64,000 nt of DNA from Mesonia phycicola (GCF_900141885.1 NZ_FQYY01000004.1:249277-313276), one strand, 5' to 3'; counted from the first letter of the stretch, positions 17,177 to 25,087 are shown. A program made the numbers and translations. Notes: generated by a model not told the origin, from the sequence alone.

Positions 17177-18008
17177 TTCTAATACCGTCTTCTTCTATAG
17201 AAACTAATCTTTTTTTATAGAGCATCCCAATAGCTTTTTTAAAACTCTTCTTGCTTATGCCTAATTTCGCTTTAATTTCATCTGGTGAAGACTTATCTGT
17301 AAGAGGTAAAAACCCATTACTCATCTCTAATTCTGCCATTACTGCATCTGCATTTGGCTCTATACTTCTATAACCAGGACGCTGAAGAGTAATGTCTATT
17401 TTATTGTCTGTTCTAGTTTTTTTCACCCAACCTTCAAGTTTATCTCCAGTCTTTAAGTCTTGAAAAACATCGTCATGATACACCAAACCTTGGTGTATTT
17501 CATTCACTATTAGATTAAAACCTATATCTGTTTTATTAGTAACAATAAGGTTTACTTTTTCAAAAGGTTCTACTGTAAGTTCTGTATTATCTAAAAAGTG
17601 ATTTACTTTACTAGAAGCTACTAAACGCTCTGTTTCTTCATCTAAATAACAAAAAATCAAGTACCAATTCCCTTCTTTCATTGGGTAAGCTTGTTCTTTG
17701 TAAGGTACAAACAAATGTTTTTCTAACCCCCAATCTAAAAAAGCTCCTATTTGGTTTACCTCTACACATTTTAAAAAAGCAAATTCATCTAGCTTTACAT
17801 AAGGTTTTAAATTGGTAGCAACTGGACGCTCGTCGTGATCTAAATAAACAAAAACCTCTATCTCATCTTCTAACTCAAAGCTCTCTGGTTTGTATTTATT
17901 AGGTAATAATACTTCGTTATCTTTCTCTCCAGTATCATCTTTTAAGAAAAGACCTGGAGGTGTATCTCTATCTATTTTTAAGGTATGAAATTGACCTATA
18001 CTTAACAT
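17169..18008 (-). CDS. CvfB/YitL-like S1 RNA-binding protein
   Basis: This 279-residue protein matches the CvfB family: tandem S1-like OB domains, with VNQIGAFLDWGLEKHLFVPYKEQ at the second one and a third near GYRSIEPN, followed by a C-terminal winged-helix domain containing LTDKSSPDEIKAKLGISKKSFKKAIGMLYK. CvfB proteins bind RNA, and in Staphylococcus they affect virulence gene expression; the role in Bacteroidota is not known. The start is ATG at 18008 with a perfect minus-strand TATCTTTG box 18 nt upstream. It is separated from menD by a terminator, so it is a separate unit. Confidence 0.85.
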   Translation of the reverse strand: MLSIGQFHTLKIDRDTPPGLFLKDDTGEKDNEVLLPNKYKPESFELEDEIEVFVYLDHDERPVATNLKPYVKLDEFAFLKCVEVNQIGAFLDWGLEKHLFVPYKEQAYPMKEGNWYLIFCYLDEETERLVASSKVNHFLDNTELTVEPFEKVNLIVTNKTDIGFNLIVNEIHQGLVYHDDVFQDLKTGDKLEGWVKKTRTDNKIDITLQRPGYRSIEPNADAVMAELEMSNGFLPLTDKSSPDEIKAKLGISKKSFKKAIGMLYKKRLVSIEEDGIRII

Positions 18009-18026
18009 AAATTATATTTTAAAGGG

Positions 18027-18034
18027 CAAAGATA
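18027..18034 (-). promoter_or_regulatory. cvfB -7 box (TATCTTTG)
   Basis: CAAAGATA on the plus strand reads TATCTTTG on the minus strand, a perfect Bacteroidota -7 box 18 nt before the ATG at 18008. No TTG -33 element at the usual distance. Confidence 0.55.
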
Positions 18035-18066
18035 CGTGCTTTTTAATCATAAAAATACCTAAACAG

Positions 18067-18112
18067 AAAAAGATAACTTCAAGTTGACTGATTAACTTGT
18101 AGTTATCTTTTT
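18067..18112 (-). terminator. menD intrinsic terminator
   Basis: The arms 18067-18085 and 18094-18112 pair over 19 positions with one mismatch, around an 8-nt loop. On the minus strand the 3-prime arm ends in TTTTT. It lies 35 bp after the menD stop codon and isolates cvfB from menD. Confidence 0.75.
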
Positions 18113-18147
18113 ATAATTACTTACTTAATAATCTTAAAAATGAAGAT

Positions 18148-19884
18148 TTATGGAAGTAAAACTTTAAAATAATTTTTTAAATATTGATCATTCTCTTCTC
18201 TAGGAGTAAAAATCTCTAAAATTTTAGGCAGATTATCTTCTGCATAAAACTCTATTAAACTGTTTTTCAAACTCTCTTCATCATGCGCAGCTTGATAACT
18301 AAACCCATACATTTCTGCTAAATGATTAGCTCTCAAGTTATGGGTAGTTTCAAAAAAAGTAGAAAAATGATTGGTTTCTTTGGCACCGGGTAAAATTCTA
18401 AAAATTCCGCCTCCTTGATTATTAATGATAATAATTCTGAAACTCTTCGGAATATAATTATTCCACAACGCATTGCTATCGTAAAAGAAACTTATGTCGC
18501 CCGTAATTAAAGTGGTTGGGTATGTTGCTTTTACTGCCGCACCTATTGCTGTTGAAGAACTGCCATCAATCCCACTTGTACCACGGTTACAATAAACTTG
18601 TAAACTAGGGTAAAGTTTAAATAACTGAGCATAACGCACCACACTACTATTAGAAAGTTGTACTACTTGCTGATGAGGCATTTGCTGAAGTATTTGGCGA
18701 AATGCTTTTAAATCACAAAACGGAATTTCTTCCATGTATTTCTCATGATGTACGTCTCGTTGCGCATTTACTTGCAGCCATTTATCTCTGTAGTTACTTT
18801 CTACTTGCTTTGCTAACGGAATAAACTTGCTAAAAAACTCATTCGCATTCACATCAAAATGTTTATTTAAACAGAAAAAAGTATCAAAGGCTTTTTTAGC
18901 ATCTACGTGCCAATGGTGTTGGGGTTGGTAAGTACGTAAAAAAGCTTTTATTTTTTTTGAGATAATGAGTCCGCCAAAGGTTAATAAAATATCTGGTTGC
19001 AATTGTGCAAATTCTTCTTCTCGTGTTGCCGATGCTTCAAGAGGAGCTATTAACTTATCTATTCTTGTAATAAATTTTTCATGATGTAAATTAGAAGTAG
19101 TTTCTGTAAATACCAGAACCGAAGGATCTTCTGCTAATTCATCTAAAAATTTTTGCTCTATTGCATTAGGTTTATTTACCCCTACTAATACTAATTTTCT
19201 TTTAGCTCGATTCCAAATTTCTGCATAAGGCTCTAAAACTTTTTCTGCCGTAGTTTTAGGCTCTCTTATTGGTTCTATGGTTAACGGATTTACTGTCGGT
19301 TTTTCTACCAACTGATATAAAGGCTCATAAAACGGAGCATTAATATGCACGGGGCCATTTTGCTCAATGGCGGTATTTAAAGCTAAATTAATCTCTCTCT
19401 CGTTATGTTTTTGCGCTTCAAAAAGTTTTTGTTTTAGCTTTGAGTCTATTGGCGCAGATGTATCTAATACCAGTTCTGAATATAAATTAGCAGAATACAA
19501 AATATGGTTTTGGTAAACATTTTTTTGTCTAATAGTTTGCCCATCGCCAATATCTATACGTTCTACAGGTCTATCTGCAGAAATTACAACTAGTGGAACA
19601 TCACTATAAAATGCTTCTGCAATAGCAGGATAATAATTTAATAACGCACTACCAGAAGAGCAACATAAAGCTACTGGTTCTTGCAATTGCTGTGCTAAAC
19701 CTAAAGCAAAAAATGCTGCCGAACGCTCATCTACTATGCTATATGCTTCTATTTCTGGATGATTGGAGAAACTAATAGTTAAAGGTGCATTTCGAGATCC
19801 TGGAGAAATCACTACGTGCTTTATTCCTTTAGATAAACATAATAAAGTAATTGATTGGGCAAGCGGTATGCTAGAGTATTGCAT
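18148..19884 (-). CDS. menD: 2-succinyl-5-enolpyruvyl-6-hydroxy-3-cyclohexene-1-carboxylate synthase
   Basis: A 578-residue thiamine-diphosphate enzyme that joins isochorismate and 2-oxoglutarate in menaquinone synthesis. The N-terminal VVISPGSRNAPLTISF and SIVDERSAAFFALGLAQ motifs (including the catalytic Glu region) are diagnostic for MenD. The C-terminal thiamine diphosphate site is present as ITGDISFFYDSNALWN followed by IIIINNQGGGIFRILPG. Length is normal. A perfect minus-strand TATTTTTG box lies 21 bp before the ATG at 19884, and a REP-bearing gap separates it from menF upstream. Confidence 0.96.
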   Translation of the reverse strand: MQYSSIPLAQSITLLCLSKGIKHVVISPGSRNAPLTISFSNHPEIEAYSIVDERSAAFFALGLAQQLQEPVALCCSSGSALLNYYPAIAEAFYSDVPLVVISADRPVERIDIGDGQTIRQKNVYQNHILYSANLYSELVLDTSAPIDSKLKQKLFEAQKHNEREINLALNTAIEQNGPVHINAPFYEPLYQLVEKPTVNPLTIEPIREPKTTAEKVLEPYAEIWNRAKRKLVLVGVNKPNAIEQKFLDELAEDPSVLVFTETTSNLHHEKFITRIDKLIAPLEASATREEEFAQLQPDILLTFGGLIISKKIKAFLRTYQPQHHWHVDAKKAFDTFFCLNKHFDVNANEFFSKFIPLAKQVESNYRDKWLQVNAQRDVHHEKYMEEIPFCDLKAFRQILQQMPHQQVVQLSNSSVVRYAQLFKLYPSLQVYCNRGTSGIDGSSSTAIGAAVKATYPTTLITGDISFFYDSNALWNNYIPKSFRIIIINNQGGGIFRILPGAKETNHFSTFFETTHNLRANHLAEMYGFSYQAAHDEESLKNSLIEFYAEDNLPKILEIFTPREENDQYLKNYFKVLLP

Positions 19885-19905
19885 GTTTTATTGAATTTTC
19901 TCCTA

Positions 19906-19913
19906 CAAAAATA
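19906..19913 (-). promoter_or_regulatory. menD -7 box (TATTTTTG)
   Basis: CAAAAATA on the plus strand gives TATTTTTG on the minus strand, 21 nt upstream of the menD ATG. It suggests that menD has its own promoter downstream of the REP-like pair in this gap. Confidence 0.5.
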
Positions 19914-20068
19914 CGGCTTATTGGTTAATTTGTTAGCGCGTTTATGAGTTTTTGTATTACTTGCTTAAGACAATAATTTAAATAAAACACGCTTACCTCA
20001 GAAACCTCAACAGCGTTCAAAAACTTCAAAAATTTTTCAAATTTCTGTGTATAATCATCATTATTATT

Positions 20069-20095
20069 GTCATTCCGGACTTGATCCAGAATCTC
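20069..20095 (+). repeat. REP-like palindrome a
   Basis: GTCA is followed by TTCCGGA, a 5-nt loop and TCCAGAA (one mismatch in the stem). The layout of a GTCA tetranucleotide next to an imperfect hairpin is shared with five other elements in this window. The sequence resembles widespread bacterial intergenic repeats that translate as -LDQVRND-. Confidence 0.65.
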
Positions 20096-20137
20096 TTCTT
20101 CCTTTGAAAAAATATGGATCGGAAAATATTGAAACAA

Positions 20138-20161
20138 CACTTCAACTCCGCTAAGTGTGAC
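20138..20161 (-). repeat. REP-like palindrome b
   Basis: On the minus strand it starts GTCACACTTAGCGGAGTTG and closes with AAGTG, so CACTT pairs with AAGTG. The core GCGGAGT is shared with palindrome c. It lies 43 bp from palindrome a in opposite orientation, the usual arrangement of REP pairs. Confidence 0.65.
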
Positions 20162-20233
20162 AAACAATTTTATAAAGAGCTCAAATCTCACGTCTAACTT
20201 GTAACTTCTAATTTCTAAAGTCTACTCTCTAAC

Positions 20234-21358
20234 TTAAAGTACTTTTTGCATAGTTTCTGCTTTTCTAAGCGTTTCTTCCCACTCTGCAGCAGGGTTAGAA
20301 TCTTTAGTGATACCACCACCAATATAAAGCATTGCTTTATTTTCTAAAAGTTGCATACAACGCAAATTCACATATAGATTAGATTGTCGCTCAATTAAGT
20401 TGAATGCTGAATTTTCTACATTTCGTTTTCGTGGATTTCTAGGTTTTTCTACCTGAATATTTAACTCACCCAAATAACCAGCATAAAAAGCACGATTATA
20501 AGCTTCTTCATTTAAAATAAACTCTTTTGCCATTTGTTTAGGCAAACCACAAACTGCTGGAGTTGGATGTAAATTAGTTACTATTTCACCTAGATTTTCT
20601 TTTTTAAAAACTCCACTTAAATTGGTTTTTAAATGCACTACATTACCCGCTCTATGCGTTTGCACATCAGAAATTTGTAAACGCTCTATACCTTCTATAT
20701 TTTTTAAAGCATCTTCTATTGTTCTGGTAACAATTGCTTGTTCTTCTATTTCTTTTTCTCCCCAAGAAACTTCTGTCGTTCCTTTAAAAACTTGTGTTCC
20801 CGCTAACGCCATGGTTTTAAAACGATTATTTTGCGTTTTCACTAAGGTTTCTGGTGTTGCTGCTAACCATAAACCTACCTGCGGATGGTACCAACAATAC
20901 ACAAAAGCGGTTGGGTAATTTTTTAATAATCGTTTAAAATATTCAATGGGTTGTGTTTTTACCGCTAAAACTTGCTTTCTAGAAAGTACTACTTTTTCTA
21001 ATGCTGAATTTTTAATAGCCGTAATTCCTTTTTCTACTAAATTTTCATGAAATGTTTTTTGCTGAAGTGTAGTTTCAAATGGTGTTGATGCAATAGATTC
21101 TTCAACCATCAATTCTTCAATCGTAAATTTTAACTTAGAGAAATTGGCCTTTCTTCTATTGAAAAAGATAGTTTTTTGTTGATTATCAAAAGGTGCAAAC
21201 ACAAAACCTTCTTGCTGAAAATTTTCTAAATACTCTAATTTTGCGTCTTCCTGAAGTTGCAAATGAAGCTCATCACTATTGGGATGACGATAAGCTACAA
21301 AGGGTAATTGTGCTTCGAGTTGTTTTTCTAATTTTTGAAAATATATAGATAAGGCCAT
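20234..21358 (-). CDS. menF: Isochorismate synthase
   Basis: This 374-residue chorismate-binding enzyme would convert chorismate to isochorismate, the first step toward menaquinone. The C-terminal catalytic domain contains LEKVVLSRKQV, LWLAATPETLV, MALAGTQVFKG, HPTPAVCGLPKQMA and RAFYAGYLGEL, all typical of the MenF/EntC/PchA family. It is somewhat shorter than the E. coli enzyme because of a compact N-terminal part. Since it sits between menI and menD and no siderophore genes are near, the menaquinone role is preferred over enterobactin-type synthesis. It follows menI by 109 bp with two REP-like elements between. Confidence 0.92.
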   Translation of the reverse strand: MALSIYFQKLEKQLEAQLPFVAYRHPNSDELHLQLQEDAKLEYLENFQQEGFVFAPFDNQQKTIFFNRRKANFSKLKFTIEELMVEESIASTPFETTLQQKTFHENLVEKGITAIKNSALEKVVLSRKQVLAVKTQPIEYFKRLLKNYPTAFVYCWYHPQVGLWLAATPETLVKTQNNRFKTMALAGTQVFKGTTEVSWGEKEIEEQAIVTRTIEDALKNIEGIERLQISDVQTHRAGNVVHLKTNLSGVFKKENLGEIVTNLHPTPAVCGLPKQMAKEFILNEEAYNRAFYAGYLGELNIQVEKPRNPRKRNVENSAFNLIERQSNLYVNLRCMQLLENKAMLYIGGGITKDSNPAAEWEETLRKAETMQKVL

Positions 21359-21395
21359 TTGGATTTTTTAAATTTTTAATCAACATTAACTAAAT

Positions 21396-21420
21396 AGTTC
21401 TCGACTCCGCTCGAACTGAC
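21396..21420 (-). repeat. REP-like palindrome c
   Basis: On the minus strand it begins GTCAGTTCGAGCGGAGTCG and ends GAGAACT; AGTTCGA pairs with TCGAGAACT with a 2-nt bulge. The core GAGCGGAGTCGA is shared in part with palindrome b. It lies in the menI-menF gap. Confidence 0.65.
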
Positions 21421-21436
21421 ATTGATTAAACTAATT

Positions 21437-21460
21437 ACACTTCGACAAGCGCAGTGTGAC
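21437..21460 (-). repeat. REP-like palindrome d
   Basis: On the minus strand it begins GTCACACTGCGCTTGTCG and closes with AAGTG; ACACT and AGTGT are the arms. It lies 16 bp from palindrome c in the menI-menF gap and 7 bp beyond the menI stop codon. Confidence 0.65.
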
Positions 21461-21467
21461 AATGCTT

Positions 21468-21893
21468 TTACTTTTTCTTGGGTAAGGCAATAGTGGTTAA
21501 TTTTACGGCAGAAATTAGGTTGTCTTCTACATCTCTAATTTTAATATCCCAAACCTGCGTAGTTTTGCCTTTATGTAAAAATTCGGCACGCGCAAACACC
21601 TCTCCGCTTGCGATACTTTTTACGTGATTAGCAGAAATTTCTATCCCGCGAATGTAAAAATGTTCTCCATCTAAAAAGATAAAACTAGCTGCGCTACCCA
21701 CACTTTCTGCCAAAGCTACCATTGCTCCACCGTGTAAAACACCATCTGGTTGATGTACTTTTGGGGTAACCGGCATTTTAGCTACCAGAAAATCTTTACC
21801 AACATCGATAAATTCTATTTCTAAGGTTTCCATTAAGGTATTTTTGCACATTTTTGCGCAACCGGCTAGTATTTCTTCTTTAGAATATTTCAT
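21468..21893 (-). CDS. menI: Hotdog-fold thioesterase, probable DHNA-CoA hydrolase
   Basis: A 141-residue hotdog thioesterase with the motif HGGAMVALAESVGSAASF near residues 54-71, including the catalytic Glu seen in the E. coli DHNA-CoA thioesterase (HGGASVVLAESIGS there). The enzyme would release 1,4-dihydroxy-2-naphthoate from its CoA ester. Being upstream of menF and menD on the same strand supports this over a phenylacetate-type PaaI role, though close relatives overlap in sequence. Length is normal for the family. No clear promoter box is visible in the 106 bp to the divergent hydrolase. Confidence 0.8.
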   Translation of the reverse strand: MKYSKEEILAGCAKMCKNTLMETLEIEFIDVGKDFLVAKMPVTPKVHQPDGVLHGGAMVALAESVGSAASFIFLDGEHFYIRGIEISANHVKSIASGEVFARAEFLHKGKTTQVWDIKIRDVEDNLISAVKLTTIALPKKK

Positions 21894-21999
21894 TTTTTAA
21901 TATCTCTATAAAATCTTATTACATAATTGAAATTAAATATTTAGTTTCGAAAAATATCTAAATCTCGATGATCGAGTAAAAATACAAAATAGCAACTAC

Positions 22000-22647
22000 A
22001 TGACGACCGAAGAAAAAAAGGTTTCTTACACGACAACCAATTCTTATTCTACCAAAAATAAATTAACTAATGCTACCAAAAATGTATGGTTTTGCTGCCA
22101 CGGACTTGGTTTTTTAAGTAGGTATTTTATAGAATATTTTAAAGGTTTAAATGCTGAAGAAAATTATATTATAGCTCCACAAGCACCTTCTAAATATTAT
22201 CAAAAATCAGATTTTAAACACGTTGGTGCTTGCTGGCTTACTAAAGAAGAAACTTTACAAGAAACAGAAAATATACTTAATTACCTAGATTCAGTTTTTG
22301 CTGCAGAAGAAATTTTAAACGATAAGCGTTTAATTTTATTAGGCTACTCTCAAGGGGTTTCTGTAATTACTCGATGGTTGGCCTCTAGAAAAATAAATTG
22401 TGACACTTTAATCATACATTCTGGAGCAATACCAAAAGAGTTAACGCCACAAGATTTTGAATTTTTGCAAGACACCAAAATAGAATTGTGGTACGGTACA
22501 GAAGATGAATACTTAACCGAAAAGAGAATAGTTGAAGAAACCAAACACGCAAATAACTTATTTGGAGATTGTTTAAAAATTGTGCCATTTAAAGGAAAAC
22601 ACGTGGTAAATGCCGATTTAATAAATCAATTAGGAATTAGTCACTAA
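22000..22647 (+). CDS. Alpha/beta hydrolase of the phospholipase/carboxylesterase family
   Basis: The 215-residue protein has the nucleophile elbow G-Y-S-Q-G near residue 117, an acidic residue in WYGTEDEYL and a C-terminal His in FKGKHVVNAD, giving the expected Ser-Asp-His triad. The N-terminal stretch NVWFCCHGLGFLSRYF holds the HG oxyanion region. No signal peptide is visible, so it is probably cytoplasmic. Substrate is unknown. It lies divergent to menI and is followed by a small membrane protein after 37 bp. Confidence 0.75.
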   Translation: MTTEEKKVSYTTTNSYSTKNKLTNATKNVWFCCHGLGFLSRYFIEYFKGLNAEENYIIAPQAPSKYYQKSDFKHVGACWLTKEETLQETENILNYLDSVFAAEEILNDKRLILLGYSQGVSVITRWLASRKINCDTLIIHSGAIPKELTPQDFEFLQDTKIELWYGTEDEYLTEKRIVEETKHANNLFGDCLKIVPFKGKHVVNADLINQLGISH

Positions 22648-22684
22648 ATACCTAGTTTTAAACCATTAACCGAAATAATAAAAA

Positions 22685-23209
22685 ATGAGTAGAAATGAAA
22701 AGATTAAGCATATAAATAAAGATGTGCTAACCAACATTGACAAGGTTCTTAATTCTATCTATGACCACGGAAACTCATCTAAAATAAGAGTTATAAATAA
22801 GACTAGAACAATTGCCGTGGCACTAAATCTAATACATGAAAAAGAGCCACTAACTTTCTATCTTAGCGAAAATGGAATACTTGCGCTTCAAGAAGGCGGG
22901 ATTAAAAATTATTTAGAAAAACTAGGCGCTGAGAAAGATTTAGATCTCATAATTAAAGGATTGACTAAAAAAAGTTTAAAAAATCAATTTTTGTACAATA
23001 TAATGTATGTAGGTGTTGGTGGGGTTATAGGAATATTAACAATATTAGTAACGCCAGATACCACAGAAAAATACATACAAGAATTGAATAAAATTGTAAA
23101 GCAAAAAAACAAAAATAACTCTAATCTTAAAACTGAAATTAAACAAATACGTTTAGAAATAAACTCTTTAAAAAAACAAGTTAATTCTTTAAAAAATGTA
23201 TCAGAATAA
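22685..23209 (+). CDS. Small membrane protein with C-terminal coiled coil, unknown
   Basis: No family is recognised in this 174-residue protein. Residues 1-95 are soluble and basic, with IRVINKTRTIAVALNLIHEKEPLTFYLSENG resembling a small alpha/beta domain. One membrane segment follows at about 107-126 (YNIMYVGVGGVIGILTILV). The rest, about 130-174, is a Lys/Asn/Leu-rich heptad-like stretch, very likely a coiled coil. It is on the same strand as the hydrolase, 37 bp downstream, and may share its transcript. The A+T content and Lys/Asn/Ile richness are slightly higher than in the neighbours. Confidence 0.5.
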   Translation: MSRNEKIKHINKDVLTNIDKVLNSIYDHGNSSKIRVINKTRTIAVALNLIHEKEPLTFYLSENGILALQEGGIKNYLEKLGAEKDLDLIIKGLTKKSLKNQFLYNIMYVGVGGVIGILTILVTPDTTEKYIQELNKIVKQKNKNNSNLKTEIKQIRLEINSLKKQVNSLKNVSE

Positions 23210-23389
23210 AAAACGGTTTTTAAGACTGTATAAAATAATCGCAGTTTATTGCTTAATCAAAAGTTGTTAAAAACACACAATTACATTTAACCATATACTT
23301 TAATTTAAGGTCTTATTTATTATATTTTTATTTAAGTCTTTGTAATGTTTACTAAAATCTAAAATAACGAAGATTGTTATTAGTATTTA

Positions 23390-24166
23390 CTAATCTACTT
23401 TTTTTGCTTCTTCCCAAAACACATCCATTTCTTGTAATGTCATATCGCTAAGAGGTTTCTTATTTTCTTTGGCTTTTTCTTCTAAATATTGAAAGCGTTT
23501 GATAAACTTTTTATTGGTACGCTCTAAGGCATTTTCTGGGTTTATTTTTAGAAAACGAGCATAATTAATCATAGAGAAAAGTACATCTCCAAATTCTGCT
23601 TCTATTTTATCTTGATCTTGTACCTTCACTTCTTCCTGAAGTTCTTCTAGCTCTTCTTTTACTTTATCAAAAACTTGTTGTGGCTCTTCCCAATCAAAAC
23701 CTACTCCTGCTACTTTTTCTTGAATTCTGCTAGCTTTTACTAAGGCAGGTAAAGAACGAGGTACACCTTCTAACACGCTTTTTTTACCTTCTTTTAGTTT
23801 TAGATTTTCCCAGTTTTTCTTAACATCTGCTTCATTTTCTACTTCTACGTCTGCGTAAATATGTGGATGTCTAGAAATAAGTTTATCACAAATACTATTA
23901 GCTACATCTGCTATATCAAAACTACCTTTCTCACTACCAATTTTAGAATAAAAGACTATATGCAGTAACACATCTCCTAACTCTTTTTTTACTTCTTCTA
24001 AATCATTATCTAAAATTGCATCTCCCAACTCGTAAGTTTCTTCAATAGTTAAATGGCGAAGAGTTTCCATAGTTTGCTTACGATCCCAAGGGCATTTTTC
24101 ACGTAATTCATCCATAATGGTTAGTAAACAATCAAAGGCTTGTAATTGGTCTTTTCTAGAATTCAT
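23390..24166 (-). CDS. mazG: Nucleoside triphosphate pyrophosphohydrolase MazG
   Basis: A 258-residue tandem-domain MazG. The N-terminal domain has CPWDRKQTMETLRHLTIEE and the EExxE-type metal site in ETYELGDAI / EVKKELGDVLLHIVFYSKIG; the C-terminal domain repeats it as EELEELQEEVK / EAEFGDVLFSMINYARF. Family members hydrolyse NTPs to NMP and pyrophosphate, cleaning the nucleotide pool. It lies downstream of ruvX-def-DUF5606 on the same strand but is cut off from them by a terminator and 433 bp of repeat-bearing sequence. Confidence 0.95.
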   Translation of the reverse strand: MNSRKDQLQAFDCLLTIMDELREKCPWDRKQTMETLRHLTIEETYELGDAILDNDLEEVKKELGDVLLHIVFYSKIGSEKGSFDIADVANSICDKLISRHPHIYADVEVENEADVKKNWENLKLKEGKKSVLEGVPRSLPALVKASRIQEKVAGVGFDWEEPQQVFDKVKEELEELQEEVKVQDQDKIEAEFGDVLFSMINYARFLKINPENALERTNKKFIKRFQYLEEKAKENKKPLSDMTLQEMDVFWEEAKKVD

Positions 24167-24356
24167 GTTTTGATAATTTGAAAGTTTAAAAGTACAATTT
24201 ATTCTATAATTTGTTGGGTTTATATAGTGCTTATCGGTTTATTTAAACTCTAGAATTTTAAATATTTTCTGCTTCTTATCCTTAGTGAGATCTCGAAATA
24301 ATTACAGGATAATATAACGGACTTTATTAAGAGATTATTAAAAGAGAAAAGGAATT

Positions 24357-24380
24357 ATACTGAAGTTGTTTTAGTATGAC
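24357..24380 (-). repeat. REP-like palindrome f
   Basis: ATACT (24357-24361) pairs with AGTAT (24373-24377), directly followed by the TG-A-C end (24377-24380) that reads GTCA at the 5-prime end on the minus strand. The stem is short, so this is the weakest of the six elements. Confidence 0.45.
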
Positions 24381-24394
24381 ATCAACTCAATAAG

Positions 24395-24418
24395 ACCCTG
24401 AAATAAATTCAGGGTGAC
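24395..24418 (-). repeat. REP-like palindrome e
   Basis: CCCTGAA (24396-24402) and TTCAGGG (24408-24414) form a perfect 7 bp stem around a 5-nt loop, followed by TGAC, which is GTCA at the 5-prime end on the minus strand. It is the cleanest of the six palindromes. Confidence 0.75.
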
Positions 24419-24440
24419 GAAACCGGAGTTAATAAAAGAT

Positions 24441-24540
24441 GCGTTAGGGATGGAGCGTTTGTTTGAGCTCTTTTATAAAGACTGTATTTCACAGTTTTTA
24501 TAAAAAGCGAGTCGTGACAGCCCGACCCTTGTGGTAACGC
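24441..24540 (+). ncRNA. Structured RNA-like element, copy A (possibly the Flavo-1 motif)
   Basis: The element is closed by GCGTTA (24441-24446) pairing with TAACGC (24535-24540). Inside are GGGAT, a long hairpin of about 16 bp whose tip is ACTGT-ATTTC-ACAGT, then AGCCCGACCC and GGT. The same order of conserved blocks occurs at 37355-37457, where the closing helix is GCATTA with TAATGC: a G-C pair replaced by A-T with pairing kept. I recall similar AGCCCGACCC elements as frequent intergenic features in flavobacteria, and the Rfam Flavo-1 motif is the likely name, but I could not check this. Confidence 0.6.
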
Positions 24541-24543
24541 CAT

Positions 24544-24573
24544 AAAAAAAGCCTTGTAAATGACTACAAGGCT
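24544..24573 (-). terminator. Terminator of the DUF5606 gene
   Basis: AGCCTTGTA and TACAAGGCT form a perfect 9 bp stem around a 6-nt loop. On the minus strand the stem is followed by seven T, 27 bp after the stop codon at 24600. Confidence 0.85.
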
Positions 24574-24599
24574 ATCTGTTTTTGAAATTGTAAGAAAAT

Positions 24600-25031
24600 T
24601 TATTCTTCTTCTGAAGAAGCTTCTGCTTTTTCTTCTGTTTTTGGTTCTGCAAAATCGGTTATACCTGCTTTTACCAATATGTTATACCATTGAAATACTT
24701 TTTTAATATCACTAGAGTACACACGATCTTCATCGTAATCTGGTAATACTTCTTTAAAGTATGTTTCTAATTTTGCTTTAGATTCTTTATGGCTTATGGT
24801 TTCTTTACCGTCTTCTTTTTCTGCTATTTTTAGAAAAACTTCTCTTAAAGGAACTTCTTCTGTGTAAGTATACATTGCAATTTCACTAAGCATGCTCACG
24901 TTATGTCTTACCGATACAGATAGTTTTTTTCCATCTGCTAAAGACTCTGCTACAAAACCACCACGGGTTTGTGCTTTTAACTCATATAATCCTGGTTTTC
25001 CTGAAATAGCTAATACTTTCTCTAAACTCAT
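24600..25031 (-). CDS. DUF5606 domain protein
   Basis: This 143-residue soluble protein matches the Bacteroidota family DUF5606. The N-terminal half (SLEKVLAISGKPGLYELKAQ, then FVAESLADGKKLSV) is a small beta-rich domain; the middle contains EEVPLREVFLKI and ETYFKEVLPDYDEDRVY; the C-terminal tail is Glu-rich. The function is unknown. In flavobacteria such genes often lie next to def and ruvX, as here (57 bp after def), which hints at a housekeeping role around translation or nucleotide metabolism. It ends at a strong terminator. Confidence 0.85.
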   Translation of the reverse strand: MSLEKVLAISGKPGLYELKAQTRGGFVAESLADGKKLSVSVRHNVSMLSEIAMYTYTEEVPLREVFLKIAEKEDGKETISHKESKAKLETYFKEVLPDYDEDRVYSSDIKKVFQWYNILVKAGITDFAEPKTEEKAEASSEEE

Positions 25032-25087
25032 GTTTTATTTTTTTAAGGGTCGCAAATATCTAATCTCTTGATATAAAAACAAAAAGA

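Larger units (their letters stand above)
19885..20233. other. Gap between menF and menD with two REP-like palindromes
   Basis: This 349 bp interval has no credible gene. An 88-codon frame on the minus strand (19925-20191) is an accidental translation of repeat sequence. The interval holds REP-like palindromes at 20069-20095 and 20138-20161 and, at its left end, the menD promoter box. Confidence 0.75.
24167..24599. other. Repeat- and RNA-bearing gap between DUF5606 and mazG
   Basis: This 433 bp stretch contains no gene. It holds two REP-like palindromes (24357-24380, 24395-24418), a structured RNA-like element (24441-24540) and the terminator of the DUF5606 gene (24544-24573). About 190 bp next to mazG (24167-24356) are AT-rich without structure I can name. 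Confidence 0.75.

Noticed and set aside
19925-20191. Minus-strand open frame of 88 codons between menF and menD
   Set aside because: It is a translation of REP-like repeat sequence and the menD promoter region, with no domain or signal, and the -LDQVRND- stretch is a known artefact of such repeats.
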